Assembly: GCA_046719715.1 (NCBI GenBank)
Contig: JBDNCJ010000005.1
Coordinates: 28,885 to 92,884 of the forward strand
DNA: 64,000 nucleotides
DNA from: JANWWM01 sp046719715
GTDB taxonomy: Bacteria; Bacteroidota; Chlorobiia; Chlorobiales; Thermochlorobacteraceae
Reading direction: 5' to 3'
Shown here piece after piece: positions 49,829 through 58,909 of the stretch (its first letter is position 1; every line of letters starts with the position of its first letter). The translations under genes were made by a program, and so were the position numbers. The notes below the pieces were generated by a model. That model did not search any database and had not been told where the DNA came from. It was given only the letters and a program-made list of their open reading frames with translations.

Positions 49829-51457
49829 TCAAGCGATGAGAAATCGCGGCTTCGCGCTGGGCTTTCCGCTTTCAAGGGCGGCGAGGTATTCTTCGTAAGT
49901 GCCGGCGAAATCGGCGATGCCTTCGTGCGTCATGGCGACAATGCGCGTGGCGACTTGGCTGACGAGGTCGCGGTCGTGGCTGACGAATATCACCGTGCCT
50001 TTGAATCGCTCGAGCGCGTCGGCGAGCGCGCTGACAGATTCCAAGTCCAAATGGTTCGTCGGCTCGTCCATCACCAAAAAATTATTTTGTTCGAGCATCA
50101 ACTTCGCCATAATGAGCCGCGCCGATTCGCCGCCCGAAAGCGTGTCGGTTTGTTTCAACGCCGATTCGCCGCTGAAAAGCATTCGCCCCAAAAGCCCGCG
50201 CAAGACTTCCGTGCCTTCGTCGGTCGCAAAACTTTGAAGCCACTCAAACGCCGTTGTGCCGCGCGTGATACCCGTTTTGTAATCTTGTGGAAAATAACCC
50301 ATCGAGACTTCGGGGCGAAGGTCGACCGTGCCAGCATCAGGCTTCAGCACGCCGGCAATCATTGAGAGAAGCGTCGTTTTGCCCACGCCGTTGTTGCCGA
50401 TGACGGCGATTCGTTCATCGCGCCCAATCGTCATTGAAAAATTTTTAATCACGTGCAACGTTGTGCCGTCGGGTTGCGGATACGACTTGGAAAGCGATTT
50501 CAGCGTTGCGACTTCTTTGCCTGAGGGGCGTTTGACCTCGAATCGAATGTAGGGGCGTTGAATGTTGGATTTTTTGAGTTCCGTCGGTTCAAGCCGCTTG
50601 ATTTCTTTGAGGCGCGACTGCGTTTGGCTCGAGCGCGTGCCTGCGCCGAATCGTGCGACGAAATCTTGCAGTTGAGCAATCTTCTTTTGCTTCTCTCGAT
50701 TTTCGGCTTCGATTTTATCGCGCCCTTGAATTTTCGTCGCCACCATCTCGTCGTAATTGCCCGTGTAGATAATCACCGTTTCGTAATCGATGTCGGCGAT
50801 ATGCGTGCAAACGGCGTTGAGAAAATGTCGGTCGTGTGAAATGACGATGAGCGTGCCGGTATAGGCTTTGAGATTTTCCTCGAGCCAATGAATCGACTGC
50901 AAGTCCAAGTAGTTCGTCGGTTCATCGAGCAAGAGTGCTTCGGGTTCGCCGAACAAGGCTTGCGCGAGCAGGACGCGAAATTTCAAGTCAGTCGGAAGGC
51001 TTTTCATCAGGTCTGTGTGTTTGGCTTCGGGAATGCCGATGCCCTCCAAGAGTTCGGCGGCTTGCTGTTCGGCGACGTAGCCGTTTTCATCGGCGACGAT
51101 GCCTTCCAATTCGCCGAGCCGCACGCCCATTTCGTCGGTGAGGGTCGGTTCGGCGTAGAGCCGTTCGCGCTCTTCCAACGCCGCCCACAGCGTCGGGTTG
51201 CCCATCAAAACGGTATCAATGATGCGGTAGTTGTCGTATCGAAATTGGTCTTGGCGAAGAATGCCGATTTTTTTCGGCACGCTCACCGTTCCAGAGGTGG
51301 TCTCTTCATCGCCTTGAAGAATTTTCATGAACGTGGACTTTCCCGCGCCGTTCGGTCCGGTCAAGCCGTAGCGTTTGCCCGGCGTAAATTGAACATTTAC
51401 ATTCTCGAACAGCGTGCGTCCGCCAAACGATTTGCTCACGCCTGAAACCGTAATCAT
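49829..51457 (-). CDS. ABC-F family ATPase, YbiT-like
   Basis: Soluble ribosome-associated ATPase of 542 residues with two ABC domains and no membrane segment. NBD1 has TGPNGAGKSTFMKIL and LLLDEPTNYLDL; its signature is not LSGG but LPTDLKFRVLLAQALF, as in YbiT-type members. NBD2 has GNNGVGKTTLLSMIAGV, LSGGESARLIMAKLM and VMDEPTNHLDL. ABC-F proteins act on translating ribosomes or confer antibiotic protection. It is divergent from the second ABC-F gene. Confidence 0.9.
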   Translation of the reverse strand: MITVSGVSKSFGGRTLFENVNVQFTPGKRYGLTGPNGAGKSTFMKILQGDEETTSGTVSVPKKIGILRQDQFRYDNYRIIDTVLMGNPTLWAALEERERLYAEPTLTDEMGVRLGELEGIVADENGYVAEQQAAELLEGIGIPEAKHTDLMKSLPTDLKFRVLLAQALFGEPEALLLDEPTNYLDLQSIHWLEENLKAYTGTLIVISHDRHFLNAVCTHIADIDYETVIIYTGNYDEMVATKIQGRDKIEAENREKQKKIAQLQDFVARFGAGTRSSQTQSRLKEIKRLEPTELKKSNIQRPYIRFEVKRPSGKEVATLKSLSKSYPQPDGTTLHVIKNFSMTIGRDERIAVIGNNGVGKTTLLSMIAGVLKPDAGTVDLRPEVSMGYFPQDYKTGITRGTTAFEWLQSFATDEGTEVLRGLLGRMLFSGESALKQTDTLSGGESARLIMAKLMLEQNNFLVMDEPTNHLDLESVSALADALERFKGTVIFVSHDRDLVSQVATRIVAMTHEGIADFAGTYEEYLAALESGKPSAKPRFLIA

Positions 51458-51519
51458 ACCTGCAAAAATTAAAAGACGTTTGTTTGAATACGACCTTAAA
51501 CAACCTTAAATAAAGGGCG

Positions 51520-51527
51520 CAAATATA
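51520..51527 (-). promoter_or_regulatory. Bacteroidota-type -7 box upstream of the YbiT-like gene
   Basis: On the minus strand 51527-51520 reads TATATTTG, followed by CGCCC, matching TAnnTTTG. It is 63 bases upstream of the start. No TTTG box at the right distance was found, so confidence is modest. Confidence 0.45.
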
Positions 51528-51656
51528 CGCCAAAGCCTCCGAATCCCTTCGCAGCGCGCACGAGTCCAAAACGGGCTTCAAAACGTTTCTCAAGACGCTT
51601 TGCGCCGATGCTGTTGGGATTTATTGTATCTTCGCACATCAAAAAATATTCTTGTC

Positions 51657-53597
51657 ATGCTTGAAGCACGTAGCCTGTCGCTCACCATTGGCACAAAGGA
51701 GCTCTTGATTGATTCCTCGTTTCGAATCGGCGATGACGAAAAAGTCGCACTCGTCGGCTTGAACGGCACCGGCAAATCCACCTTGATGAAATTCATCGCC
51801 GGACAAATGCCCGCGCAAACCTTGCACCACACGGGGCAACTGATGAAATCCGCTGCGACCACCATCGGCTACCTGCCGCAAGAAATTTCCTTTGAAGGAG
51901 ACCTCGAGAAAACCGCCCTTCAATACGCGATGCAAGCCAACGAGCGGCTCTTCCAACTCTCGCAAGACCTCGAGCGCATGGAAAAAGAACTCGCCCTGCC
52001 CATCGACCACGAAAGCGACGCCTATCACGCACTCATTGAGAAATTCACCGACGCCACGCACGACTTCGAGCATCTCGGCGGCTATCGCATGCAAGCCGAC
52101 GCCGAAAAAGTCCTCTCAGGATTGGGATTCTCGAAAGACGATTTTCACAAAAAGGTCAAAGAATTTTCAGGCGGCTGGCAAATGCGGCTCTTGATTACAA
52201 AACTGCTTCTTCAAAACAACACCCTGCTTCTGCTCGATGAGCCGACGAACCACCTCGATATCGATTCGCTTCGATGGCTTGAAAACTATCTGCTTGCCTA
52301 TTCCGGCGCCTACGTCATCATTTCGCACGACCGCTACTTCCTCGACAAACTCACGAAGAAAACGCTTGAAATCAGTTTCAAACGCATCACCGAATACAAA
52401 GGCAATTACTCCTACTACGAACAGCAAAAGTCGGAACGCTACGAGATTTTGATGGCGGAATACGAAAACAAGCTCAAGCAAATTTCCCACTTGCAGAAAT
52501 TCGTCGACCGCTTCAAAGCCAAAGCCACCAAAGCGACACAGGCGCAAAGCCGCATGAAAATGATTGAAAAACTTCAACAAGGCTTGGAAGCACCCGAAGA
52601 AGATTTAACGCAAATCGCCTTTTCATTTCCCAAAGCCGCACCCTCCGGCAAAATGGTGCTCACGCTCGAAGGCGTTACGAAAACCTACACGCTCCCCGAC
52701 CATTCGACGAAAACCATCTTAAAGAACATCGACCTTGAAATCATGCGCGGCGAGCGCATCGCCTTCGTCGGCTCAAACGGCGCGGGAAAGTCAACGCTCT
52801 GTAAAATCGTCTCAAACGAAATTGACTTTGAAGGCAAACGCCATGTCGGACATAACGTCAGCCTTGCGTTTTTCGGTCAGCATCAAACTGAAATGCTCAA
52901 TCAACAGCACACGATTTTGGAAGAGATGCTCTCCGTCGCCCCCGATTCGGAAGCACGCATGAAAGTGCGAGATATTTTGGGCTGTTTTCTCTTTTCCGGC
53001 GACGCGGTCAATAAAAAAATCGGCGTGCTCTCGGGCGGCGAAAAGTCGCGCGTCGCACTCGCTAAGATGCTCCTTACCGCTTCCAACTTTCTCATTCTCG
53101 ACGAGCCGACGAACCACTTGGATATGCGCTCAAAAGAAATGCTCATCGAAGCGTTGGATAATTACGACGGCACGCTTATCGTCGTCTCGCACGACCGACA
53201 TTTCCTCGATAGCTTGGTCGAGAAAGTCGTGCTGGTGCAAAACGGCAAACTCCGAACCTTCCTTGACGGCTACGCCGATTTCGTCAAGCGTATGGAAGCC
53301 GAAGAACAAGCCGAATTGGAACGGCAAAAGGAGAGTCAGAAAGCGCAACCTAAATCCGCAAAGTCTCTGCAACCTGCCAGCGCGCCGCCGCCCAAAGCCA
53401 ATCCCAACAAAAAGCAACTTGAAAAACTCGAGAAGCAAATCGAGAAGTTAGAAGCCGAAAAAAAATCGCTTGAATCCGAAATGGCGTCGCCTAACTTTTT
53501 CAAACAGTCGGATTCAAAAGCCAAAACCGCCCGCTACAACAGCCTGAAATCGGAGCTGGAAACGCTCTATGCCGAGTGGGAAACGGTCGCAGGGTGA
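51657..53597 (+). CDS. ABC-F family ATPase, Uup-like
   Basis: ABC-F protein of 646 residues from ATG 51657 (MLEARSLSLTIGTKELLID). NBD1 has LNGTGKSTLMKFIAG and FSGGWQMRLLITKLLLQN with LLLDEPTNHLDI; NBD2 has SNGAGKSTLCKI, LSGGEKSRVALAKML and LILDEPTNHLDM. A long linker coil joins them, and a C-terminal Lys/Glu-rich coiled coil (KKQLEKLEKQIEKLEAEKKS) resembles the Uup tail. It likely acts on the ribosome or at branched DNA. Two ABC-F paralogues back to back is notable. Confidence 0.9.
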   Translation: MLEARSLSLTIGTKELLIDSSFRIGDDEKVALVGLNGTGKSTLMKFIAGQMPAQTLHHTGQLMKSAATTIGYLPQEISFEGDLEKTALQYAMQANERLFQLSQDLERMEKELALPIDHESDAYHALIEKFTDATHDFEHLGGYRMQADAEKVLSGLGFSKDDFHKKVKEFSGGWQMRLLITKLLLQNNTLLLLDEPTNHLDIDSLRWLENYLLAYSGAYVIISHDRYFLDKLTKKTLEISFKRITEYKGNYSYYEQQKSERYEILMAEYENKLKQISHLQKFVDRFKAKATKATQAQSRMKMIEKLQQGLEAPEEDLTQIAFSFPKAAPSGKMVLTLEGVTKTYTLPDHSTKTILKNIDLEIMRGERIAFVGSNGAGKSTLCKIVSNEIDFEGKRHVGHNVSLAFFGQHQTEMLNQQHTILEEMLSVAPDSEARMKVRDILGCFLFSGDAVNKKIGVLSGGEKSRVALAKMLLTASNFLILDEPTNHLDMRSKEMLIEALDNYDGTLIVVSHDRHFLDSLVEKVVLVQNGKLRTFLDGYADFVKRMEAEEQAELERQKESQKAQPKSAKSLQPASAPPPKANPNKKQLEKLEKQIEKLEAEKKSLESEMASPNFFKQSDSKAKTARYNSLKSELETLYAEWETVAG

Positions 53598-53641
53598 AGC
53601 ATAGCGATGTTAAAGAGGCACCAAGTATGACGAAAAGAGAG

Positions 53642-53672
53642 TTTGAATGTTCGTTGGAGTATTGTATATTTG
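53642..53672 (+). promoter_or_regulatory. Bacteroidota-type promoter of the tRNA gene
   Basis: TTTG at 53642-53645, 19 bases, then TATATTTG at 53665-53672, matching TTTG / TAnnTTTG. It lies 22 bases upstream of the tRNA. Confidence 0.65.
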
Positions 53673-53694
53673 CGCCCTTGTTTTAGAAGTTCAG

Positions 53695-53768
53695 GGTGAG
53701 GTAGCTCAGTTGGTTAGAGCACAGGATTCATAACCCTGAGGTCGAGGGTTCGATTCCCTCCTTCACCA
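53695..53768 (+). tRNA. tRNA-Met (CAT anticodon)
   Basis: The cloverleaf folds with acceptor GGTGAGG/CTTCACC (one G-T pair), D-arm GCTC/GAGC, T-arm GAGGG/CCCTC with TTCGATT, and anticodon loop TTCATAA. CCA is not encoded. Base 31 A faces 39 C, a mismatch at the base of the anticodon stem. The CAT anticodon could also be tRNA-Ile with modified C34; the initiator form is unlikely because the acceptor end is paired (G1-C72). Confidence 0.9.
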
Positions 53769-53790
53769 CAGATGATGACAGAGACGTCTT

Positions 53791-53828
53791 GCCGCATTGC
53801 ATTATGCTGTGCGGCTTTTTTATTTTTG
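53791..53828 (+). terminator. Terminator after tRNA-Met
   Basis: GCCGCA (53791-53796) pairs with TGCGGC (53810-53815) and is followed by TTTTTTATTTTT. It overlaps the in-frame extension of the patatin gene, supporting the start at 53852. Confidence 0.75.
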
Positions 53829-53851
53829 AAAAATTAAAAGGAGACGCAAGG

Positions 53852-56554
53852 TTGTCCCGCGTTATTCTTCTCGCCGTATCGCTTGCCTTTCTTTGCTTAA
53901 AAGCGGTTGCGCAACCCATGCCGCGCTTTTTTCGCGTCGATGTGGATACATTCGCGGCACCACAGAAACGCTACGCCGTTGCGCCGTATAAAACGCCTGC
54001 GCGGAAAACGCTCGGACTTGCCCTCTCTGGCGGCGGCGCGCGCGGCATTGCGCAAATCGGCGTGCTCAAAGCCCTCGAAGATAAAGGCGTTCCGATTGAC
54101 TATATCGTTGGAACAAGCATGGGCGCGATTATCGGCGGCTTATACAGCACAGGCTACTCGCCCGCCTATTTAGAAACGCTTGTCAAAACGCTTTCTTGGG
54201 ACGAACTCACAGCACTACAAGAAAGCACGCGACGCCAAGACCTCTTTCTCGAGCAAAAGCGCGTGCGCGATAGAGCCTCGCTGACGCTTCAATTCGATGG
54301 CTTGAAACTTGTAATTCCTAAATCGCTGAGTGCGGCGCAAGAACTCACCGAAACGCTCGACAAACTCGCTCTTGCCGCACCGTATCAACACGAAAAAAGT
54401 TTCGACGATTTGCCCGTCTCGTTTCGTGCCGTTGCCGCCGATTTAGTTACAGGCAAGCGAGAAGTCTTATCCAAAGGCTCGCTCTCGGCGGCTCTGCGCG
54501 CAAGTGCCGCGGTGCCGTTGCTCTTTTTGCCCGTCGATATTGACGGCAAACAGTTGGTTGACGGCGGTCTCGTTTCCAACATCGCCGTCGATGTGCTGAA
54601 CGAACAATCGCCCGACGTGAGCGTCGCCGTCAATACCTTGGGCGTGCTTTATCAACAAAAAAGCGATGTAGATTTGCCGTGGAAAGTCGCCGACCAAATT
54701 ATGGGCATTATGATGCAAGAGCAGAACGAAAAGCAACTCCGCAAGGCGCAAGTCGTCATCAAGCCCAACATTGGCAACCGCGAATCAGGCAATTTCAAAA
54801 ATCTCTCACCGCTTATTCTTGCCGGCTACCAAGCAGGATTTGAACTCGCCGATAGTTTGCTTCGCCTCATCGAGATTGAACCCCAAAACGATATTGATGT
54901 GTGTGGGTTTGAAATACAAATCCTTGCGCCTATTCCTCTCCCAGAATGTGTGCGCACGACGCTTCAGAGCGGAACGAAAGTCAAAGCCACATTGAAAGCC
55001 GCCCTGAACTACGATTTCTTCACCGATGCGTTTGCAGAGGTCGATACGCTGCAAAAAAAAGTGCGCTATCATCTCACGCCAGTGCCGACGTTCTCAGTCG
55101 TCAAAGTGATGAGCAAATGCGAGCCGAACTTTACGCGACTTGAGGTGCCGAACCTCGAGGAAAAACCCATGACGAACCGCGCCGGAGAAGCCGTTATTGA
55201 GCGTTTCGTGCAAGAACTCAAACAAACCTATCCGCTCTTGCGCGTCGAATCGTGCAAGGTGGATTCCGATACGCTCTTTATCACGATTGATGAAGGCAGG
55301 CTCTCGGAAGTTCGCTACGAACTCTCACGCGGTTGGACGAATCGGAGCGTCGTTGAAAAAGAAATTGAATTTGATACGCTCTCTCCCCTGTTGCTTCCGC
55401 AAGTGGAACAAACGGTAAGTGGGCTTTACAACACGGGCATTTTCAATCGCGTCTCGCTCTGGGCGGAGCGCGAAGTGGATTCAACATCAAAGACGAAAAC
55501 CGCGCTTACGATTCGAATGAATGAAAAATTCAGCGAGCAACTGCGCATCGGATTCCGAGTTGATGACGTCTATGCGGCGCAACTGCTTCTTGATTTTCGC
55601 AATGAAAACTTTTTAGGCACGGCGACGGAACTCGGCGGGTGGATTACGGTTGCCGACCGCATTTCATCGGCACAAGCCGAGTATCACGCGCATCGATTAT
55701 GGGATACTTACTTCACCTTTTTCACCAAAGCGTTCTACCAATCCCGAAAACTCTTCGCGACCGATATCCGCTTTTCAAGTCCAACTTTACAATCGCAGCG
55801 AAACGAGCGCGCAGAATACGGACAGCAACACTACGGCATAACCGCTGGGCTTGGGCGACAAATCTACCGAGACGGCAACATTTTCTTCGAGCTCACTCAT
55901 CAAAACGCCATGCTCTTCGATAACGACGGCGTTGCGCCCAATCAACGCGCCCGCCTGACGTCGCTCAAAACGCGCTTTACCATTGACACGCGCGACAATC
56001 CCTTTTCGCCTTCAAAGGGCAATTACACCGAAATTTATTTCGATTTCTATCCGCAATTTTTAGGCAACCCGATTACTTTTTCAAAATTTTTGCTCTCGCA
56101 TCAAGAAACCCAGCGCTTTGGCAAAAATGCGCGCGGCAGATGGCGATTCAGTCTCGGCTTTGCCGATAATCTCACGCCCTTTACCGAGCAATTTAGTTTG
56201 GGCGGAATCGGGGCGAGTTTCAGCATTCCCTTCTATGGATTTCGCTTCGACGATTTCAGAGGCAGACAGGTGATTGTCGCGGGGTATGATTTAGAATTTC
56301 CATTGCCCATTCAATTGGTCGCGCCCACGACGATGAGTCTGCAATACAACTTGGGAAACATTTGGACGCAATCAAGCCGCATTGCGCTACAAGAGTTCAC
56401 GCACGGCGTCGGAGCGGAACTGATTTTGAAAACCCCGCTCGGTGCGGCGCGGCTGGCAGTTGCAAAAGCGTTCCGATTAGGATTGCCCACTGATCCCGCG
56501 CCGATTAAATTCGCCCCGACCGTCTACTACTTCGTTTTCGGTTACGAACTGTAA
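53852..56554 (+). CDS. Patatin-like phospholipase fused to outer-membrane beta-barrel
   Basis: Predicted outer-membrane lipase of 900 residues. The TTG at 53852 is chosen: AAGGAG lies 8 bases upstream and it opens a signal peptide (VILLAVSLAFLCLKAVAQ), whereas codons before it lie in the tRNA terminator. Residues ~75-320 are a patatin domain with GGGARGIAQIGVL (oxyanion hole), GTSMGAIIGG (catalytic Ser) and LVDGGLVSNIAV (catalytic Asp). A POTRA-like region and a C-terminal surface-antigen barrel (TIDTRDNPFSPSKGNYTEIY) follow. It fits the PlpD-like type Vd plan. Confidence 0.88.
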   Translation: MSRVILLAVSLAFLCLKAVAQPMPRFFRVDVDTFAAPQKRYAVAPYKTPARKTLGLALSGGGARGIAQIGVLKALEDKGVPIDYIVGTSMGAIIGGLYSTGYSPAYLETLVKTLSWDELTALQESTRRQDLFLEQKRVRDRASLTLQFDGLKLVIPKSLSAAQELTETLDKLALAAPYQHEKSFDDLPVSFRAVAADLVTGKREVLSKGSLSAALRASAAVPLLFLPVDIDGKQLVDGGLVSNIAVDVLNEQSPDVSVAVNTLGVLYQQKSDVDLPWKVADQIMGIMMQEQNEKQLRKAQVVIKPNIGNRESGNFKNLSPLILAGYQAGFELADSLLRLIEIEPQNDIDVCGFEIQILAPIPLPECVRTTLQSGTKVKATLKAALNYDFFTDAFAEVDTLQKKVRYHLTPVPTFSVVKVMSKCEPNFTRLEVPNLEEKPMTNRAGEAVIERFVQELKQTYPLLRVESCKVDSDTLFITIDEGRLSEVRYELSRGWTNRSVVEKEIEFDTLSPLLLPQVEQTVSGLYNTGIFNRVSLWAEREVDSTSKTKTALTIRMNEKFSEQLRIGFRVDDVYAAQLLLDFRNENFLGTATELGGWITVADRISSAQAEYHAHRLWDTYFTFFTKAFYQSRKLFATDIRFSSPTLQSQRNERAEYGQQHYGITAGLGRQIYRDGNIFFELTHQNAMLFDNDGVAPNQRARLTSLKTRFTIDTRDNPFSPSKGNYTEIYFDFYPQFLGNPITFSKFLLSHQETQRFGKNARGRWRFSLGFADNLTPFTEQFSLGGIGASFSIPFYGFRFDDFRGRQVIVAGYDLEFPLPIQLVAPTTMSLQYNLGNIWTQSSRIALQEFTHGVGAELILKTPLGAARLAVAKAFRLGLPTDPAPIKFAPTVYYFVFGYEL

Positions 56555-56615
56555 GGGAAAGTAGTATCTTCGTTTTATCTTCACACATCAACAGCGCAAA
56601 CTTATTCTTTTGGTC

Positions 56616-57320
56616 ATGAACGTTCGTTTGATTTCCGTTACAAAACCCGATATCGTTATTGACGGCACGCAACTCTCTCCCGAAGGCTTAATTGCCTACT
56701 GCGCCCGTGTTTCAAGTCCGAATCAAGAAAATCCGAACTATGCTAAACTCTTGCAGTTCTGCATTCGCGAAGGGCATTGGAGCGTTTTTGAAATGGTCGA
56801 TATGACGCTCGAAATCACGACGACGCGCGCCATTGCGCCGCAAATTCTTCGTCATCGAAGTTTCTCGTTTCAGGAGTTCAGCCAACGCTACGCCAAAGCC
56901 TCCGCCTTCGAGACTTACGAGGCGCGTCGGCAAGACCAGAAAAACCGTCAAAACTCGTTCGATGATTTTGATGAAGCCACGAAGCAGTGGTTCAAAGAAG
57001 CGCAACGCGAAGTTTGGGAGCATAGCTACAAGCGATATGAAGAAGCCATAGAAAAAGGCATCGCCAAAGAATCGGCGCGTATGCTCCTGCCGCTCAACAC
57101 CATTACCCGAATGTATATGAAAGGCTCAGTACGCAGTTGGATTCATTATTTTCAGGTTCGATGCGACCCTGCAACGCAAAAAGAACATCGCGACATCGCC
57201 CTCGCCGCCCGCGACATCTTCATCGACCAATTTCCGACCGTTGCCGAAGCCTTATCGTGGAACTCACTTGCATCAAACCAAAACGGAACGCATGAACCGA
57301 TTAACTCAACTGCATCATGA
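56616..57320 (+). CDS. thyX: FAD-dependent thymidylate synthase ThyX
   Basis: Makes dTMP from dUMP with methylenetetrahydrofolate and FAD; 234 residues. The ThyX motif RHRSFSFQEFSQRYAK (RHRxxSxxxxSxR) is intact at ~79. The C-terminal SVRSWIHYFQVRCDPATQKE supplies the dUMP-site residues. ATG 56616 is used in place of 56610 because it gives the usual MNVRLISVTKPD start. It overlaps the next gene by 4 bases. A thyA gene is not in the window. Confidence 0.95.
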   Translation: MNVRLISVTKPDIVIDGTQLSPEGLIAYCARVSSPNQENPNYAKLLQFCIREGHWSVFEMVDMTLEITTTRAIAPQILRHRSFSFQEFSQRYAKASAFETYEARRQDQKNRQNSFDDFDEATKQWFKEAQREVWEHSYKRYEEAIEKGIAKESARMLLPLNTITRMYMKGSVRSWIHYFQVRCDPATQKEHRDIALAARDIFIDQFPTVAEALSWNSLASNQNGTHEPINSTAS

Positions 57321-58027
57321 CACATTCAAGCGACGTTCCGAAAATTCTCGTCGTCGATGATGATGAATCCTCGCTCAAAGCCACAGAATATCAACTGATA
57401 GGAAAAGGCATCCGACCTAGAACCGCCATGAGCGTGGACAGTGCAGAAGCACACATCGCGCAAGAAAAGCCTGAAATCATCATCTGCGACTGGTCAATGC
57501 CCGACCGTGATGGACTCGATTTCGTCAAATCACTTCGCGCAAATTCAGAGACTTCGTCTATCTACTTCATTATGCTCACTGGCAGAGGCGGCACAGAAGA
57601 TAAAATCACCGCGCTCACACAAGGCGTTGACGATTATCTTGAGAAGCCCGTCAAAATCGCTGAACTACAGGCACGTATTATTGTTGCCAAGCGCATTATT
57701 AAACTCCAACAGCAGCTCGTGCATCATCAAAAAATGCAGACCTATGCCGAAATGGCGGCGGCAGTGAGCCACGAAATCAATAACCCGCTGACCGGCTTAC
57801 TCGGCTATCTCGAACTCGTCAAGAAAAAAATTCAACGCGACGACATTGCTGAAACAAACGTCGACCGAATTTTGCAGATGATTGACCGCAGTTACGAACA
57901 AGGCAAGCGCATCGGCGAAATCGTCAAGAAACTCACCAGCCTCAAAGACTATCGCGTTAAAACATACAACGACGGCATTCAAATGGTGGATATCGACGCA
58001 AACAACAGTGCCACATCTGAGCCCTGA
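57317..58027 (+). CDS. Receiver domain plus DHp histidine domain, no kinase ATPase domain
   Basis: A 236-residue two-component protein. Residues 1-125 form a receiver with DDDESS near the start, IIICDWSMPDRDGLDFVKSL (phospho-Asp), the MLTGRGG switch and DYLEKPVKI (the conserved Lys). Residues ~140-220 have the HisKA-type dimerisation motif AAAVSHEINNPLTGLLGYLE with its phospho-His. No HATPase domain follows, so it cannot autophosphorylate in the usual way. It could be a phosphotransfer protein or need another kinase in trans. It is translationally coupled to thyX. Confidence 0.85.
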   Translation: MTHSSDVPKILVVDDDESSLKATEYQLIGKGIRPRTAMSVDSAEAHIAQEKPEIIICDWSMPDRDGLDFVKSLRANSETSSIYFIMLTGRGGTEDKITALTQGVDDYLEKPVKIAELQARIIVAKRIIKLQQQLVHHQKMQTYAEMAAAVSHEINNPLTGLLGYLELVKKKIQRDDIAETNVDRILQMIDRSYEQGKRIGEIVKKLTSLKDYRVKTYNDGIQMVDIDANNSATSEP

Positions 58028-58032
58028 ACCGC

Positions 58033-58863
58033 ATGGCGTATCTTGAACTGCTTCGCCCGTCCAACATCGTCATCCTCTTTTTCGGCACATTGCTTGGAGC
58101 GTTCGTCTCCGTCGGCGGCGGCGCGTTTTCCCAACTCGAGACTTACCTTGCAGCAGTTGCGACCATTCTCATCGGCGGCGCAGGCAACGTGATTAATGAT
58201 TACTTTGACGTTGAAATTGACCGCATCAACAAGCCGAAGCGTCCGCTTGCTCGAGGCGCGCTCTCTCGCTCACAAGCCTTTCGATATTGGCTCATTCTCA
58301 ACTTCGCCGCACTCCTCATCTCGCTTTTGCTCACGCCGCTCAACATCTTCATGGCGACGTTCACGATTCCTCTGCTCTACATTTACAGCCGATACTTCAA
58401 ACGCATGCTTTTCATCGGCAACCTTGTCATTTCCATATTGGTCAGTTTGGGATTTCTCTACGGTGCCGCTTCAACCGGCAATGTGCAAAATGTCTTGTAT
58501 CCGACCCTCTTTTCATTTCTCTTGAACTTGGGGCGCGAAATGCTCAAAGATTTGGAAGATGTTGAAGGCGATAAAGCCTTAGGCGCGATGACGATTCCTA
58601 TTTGCTTCGGCACCACCGCAACGCTCTCGCTGACAACGCTTATTTTTGCCGTGATGATTGGCGCAACCCTTATCCCCTATTGGACGCGAGAATACGGACT
58701 GACCTATTTTCTCGCCGTCATGCTCGGCACAAATCTCCCGTTGGTTTATGTGATGGTTAAAGCGTGGCGCAATCCGACAAAGGAAAATTTGTATCGACAA
58801 AACACCTTGCTCAAAGTCGCCATGTCGTTTGGAATCGCGTCGGTGGCTTTGGGGAAAGTCTAA
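58033..58863 (+). CDS. UbiA family prenyltransferase
   Basis: Integral membrane aromatic/lipid prenyltransferase of 276 residues with about nine helices. The first Asp-rich motif is NDYFDVEIDRINKPKRPLAR (NDxxDxxxD), and the second is LKDLEDVEGDKALGAMTIPI (DxxxD). They bind the prenyl diphosphate. The family covers menaquinone, tetraether-lipid and chlorophyll side-chain enzymes; the pattern looks most like geranylgeranylglyceryl phosphate type members, but the exact substrate is uncertain. It starts 5 bases after the two-component gene. Confidence 0.87.
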   Translation: MAYLELLRPSNIVILFFGTLLGAFVSVGGGAFSQLETYLAAVATILIGGAGNVINDYFDVEIDRINKPKRPLARGALSRSQAFRYWLILNFAALLISLLLTPLNIFMATFTIPLLYIYSRYFKRMLFIGNLVISILVSLGFLYGAASTGNVQNVLYPTLFSFLLNLGREMLKDLEDVEGDKALGAMTIPICFGTTATLSLTTLIFAVMIGATLIPYWTREYGLTYFLAVMLGTNLPLVYVMVKAWRNPTKENLYRQNTLLKVAMSFGIASVALGKV

Positions 58864-58889
58864 ACAAAAAAGCCGCTTCGAGAGCGGCT
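58863..58889 (-). terminator. Minus-strand terminator of the DUF2480-like gene
   Basis: AGCCGCT (58871-58877) and AGCGGCT (58883-58889) pair around TCGAG. Read on the minus strand, the stem runs into a T-run (the A-run at 58866-58870 on plus). It separates the convergent UbiA and DUF2480 genes. Confidence 0.78.
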
Positions 58890-58909
58890 CAATCGTTCGG
58901 AATAATCTC

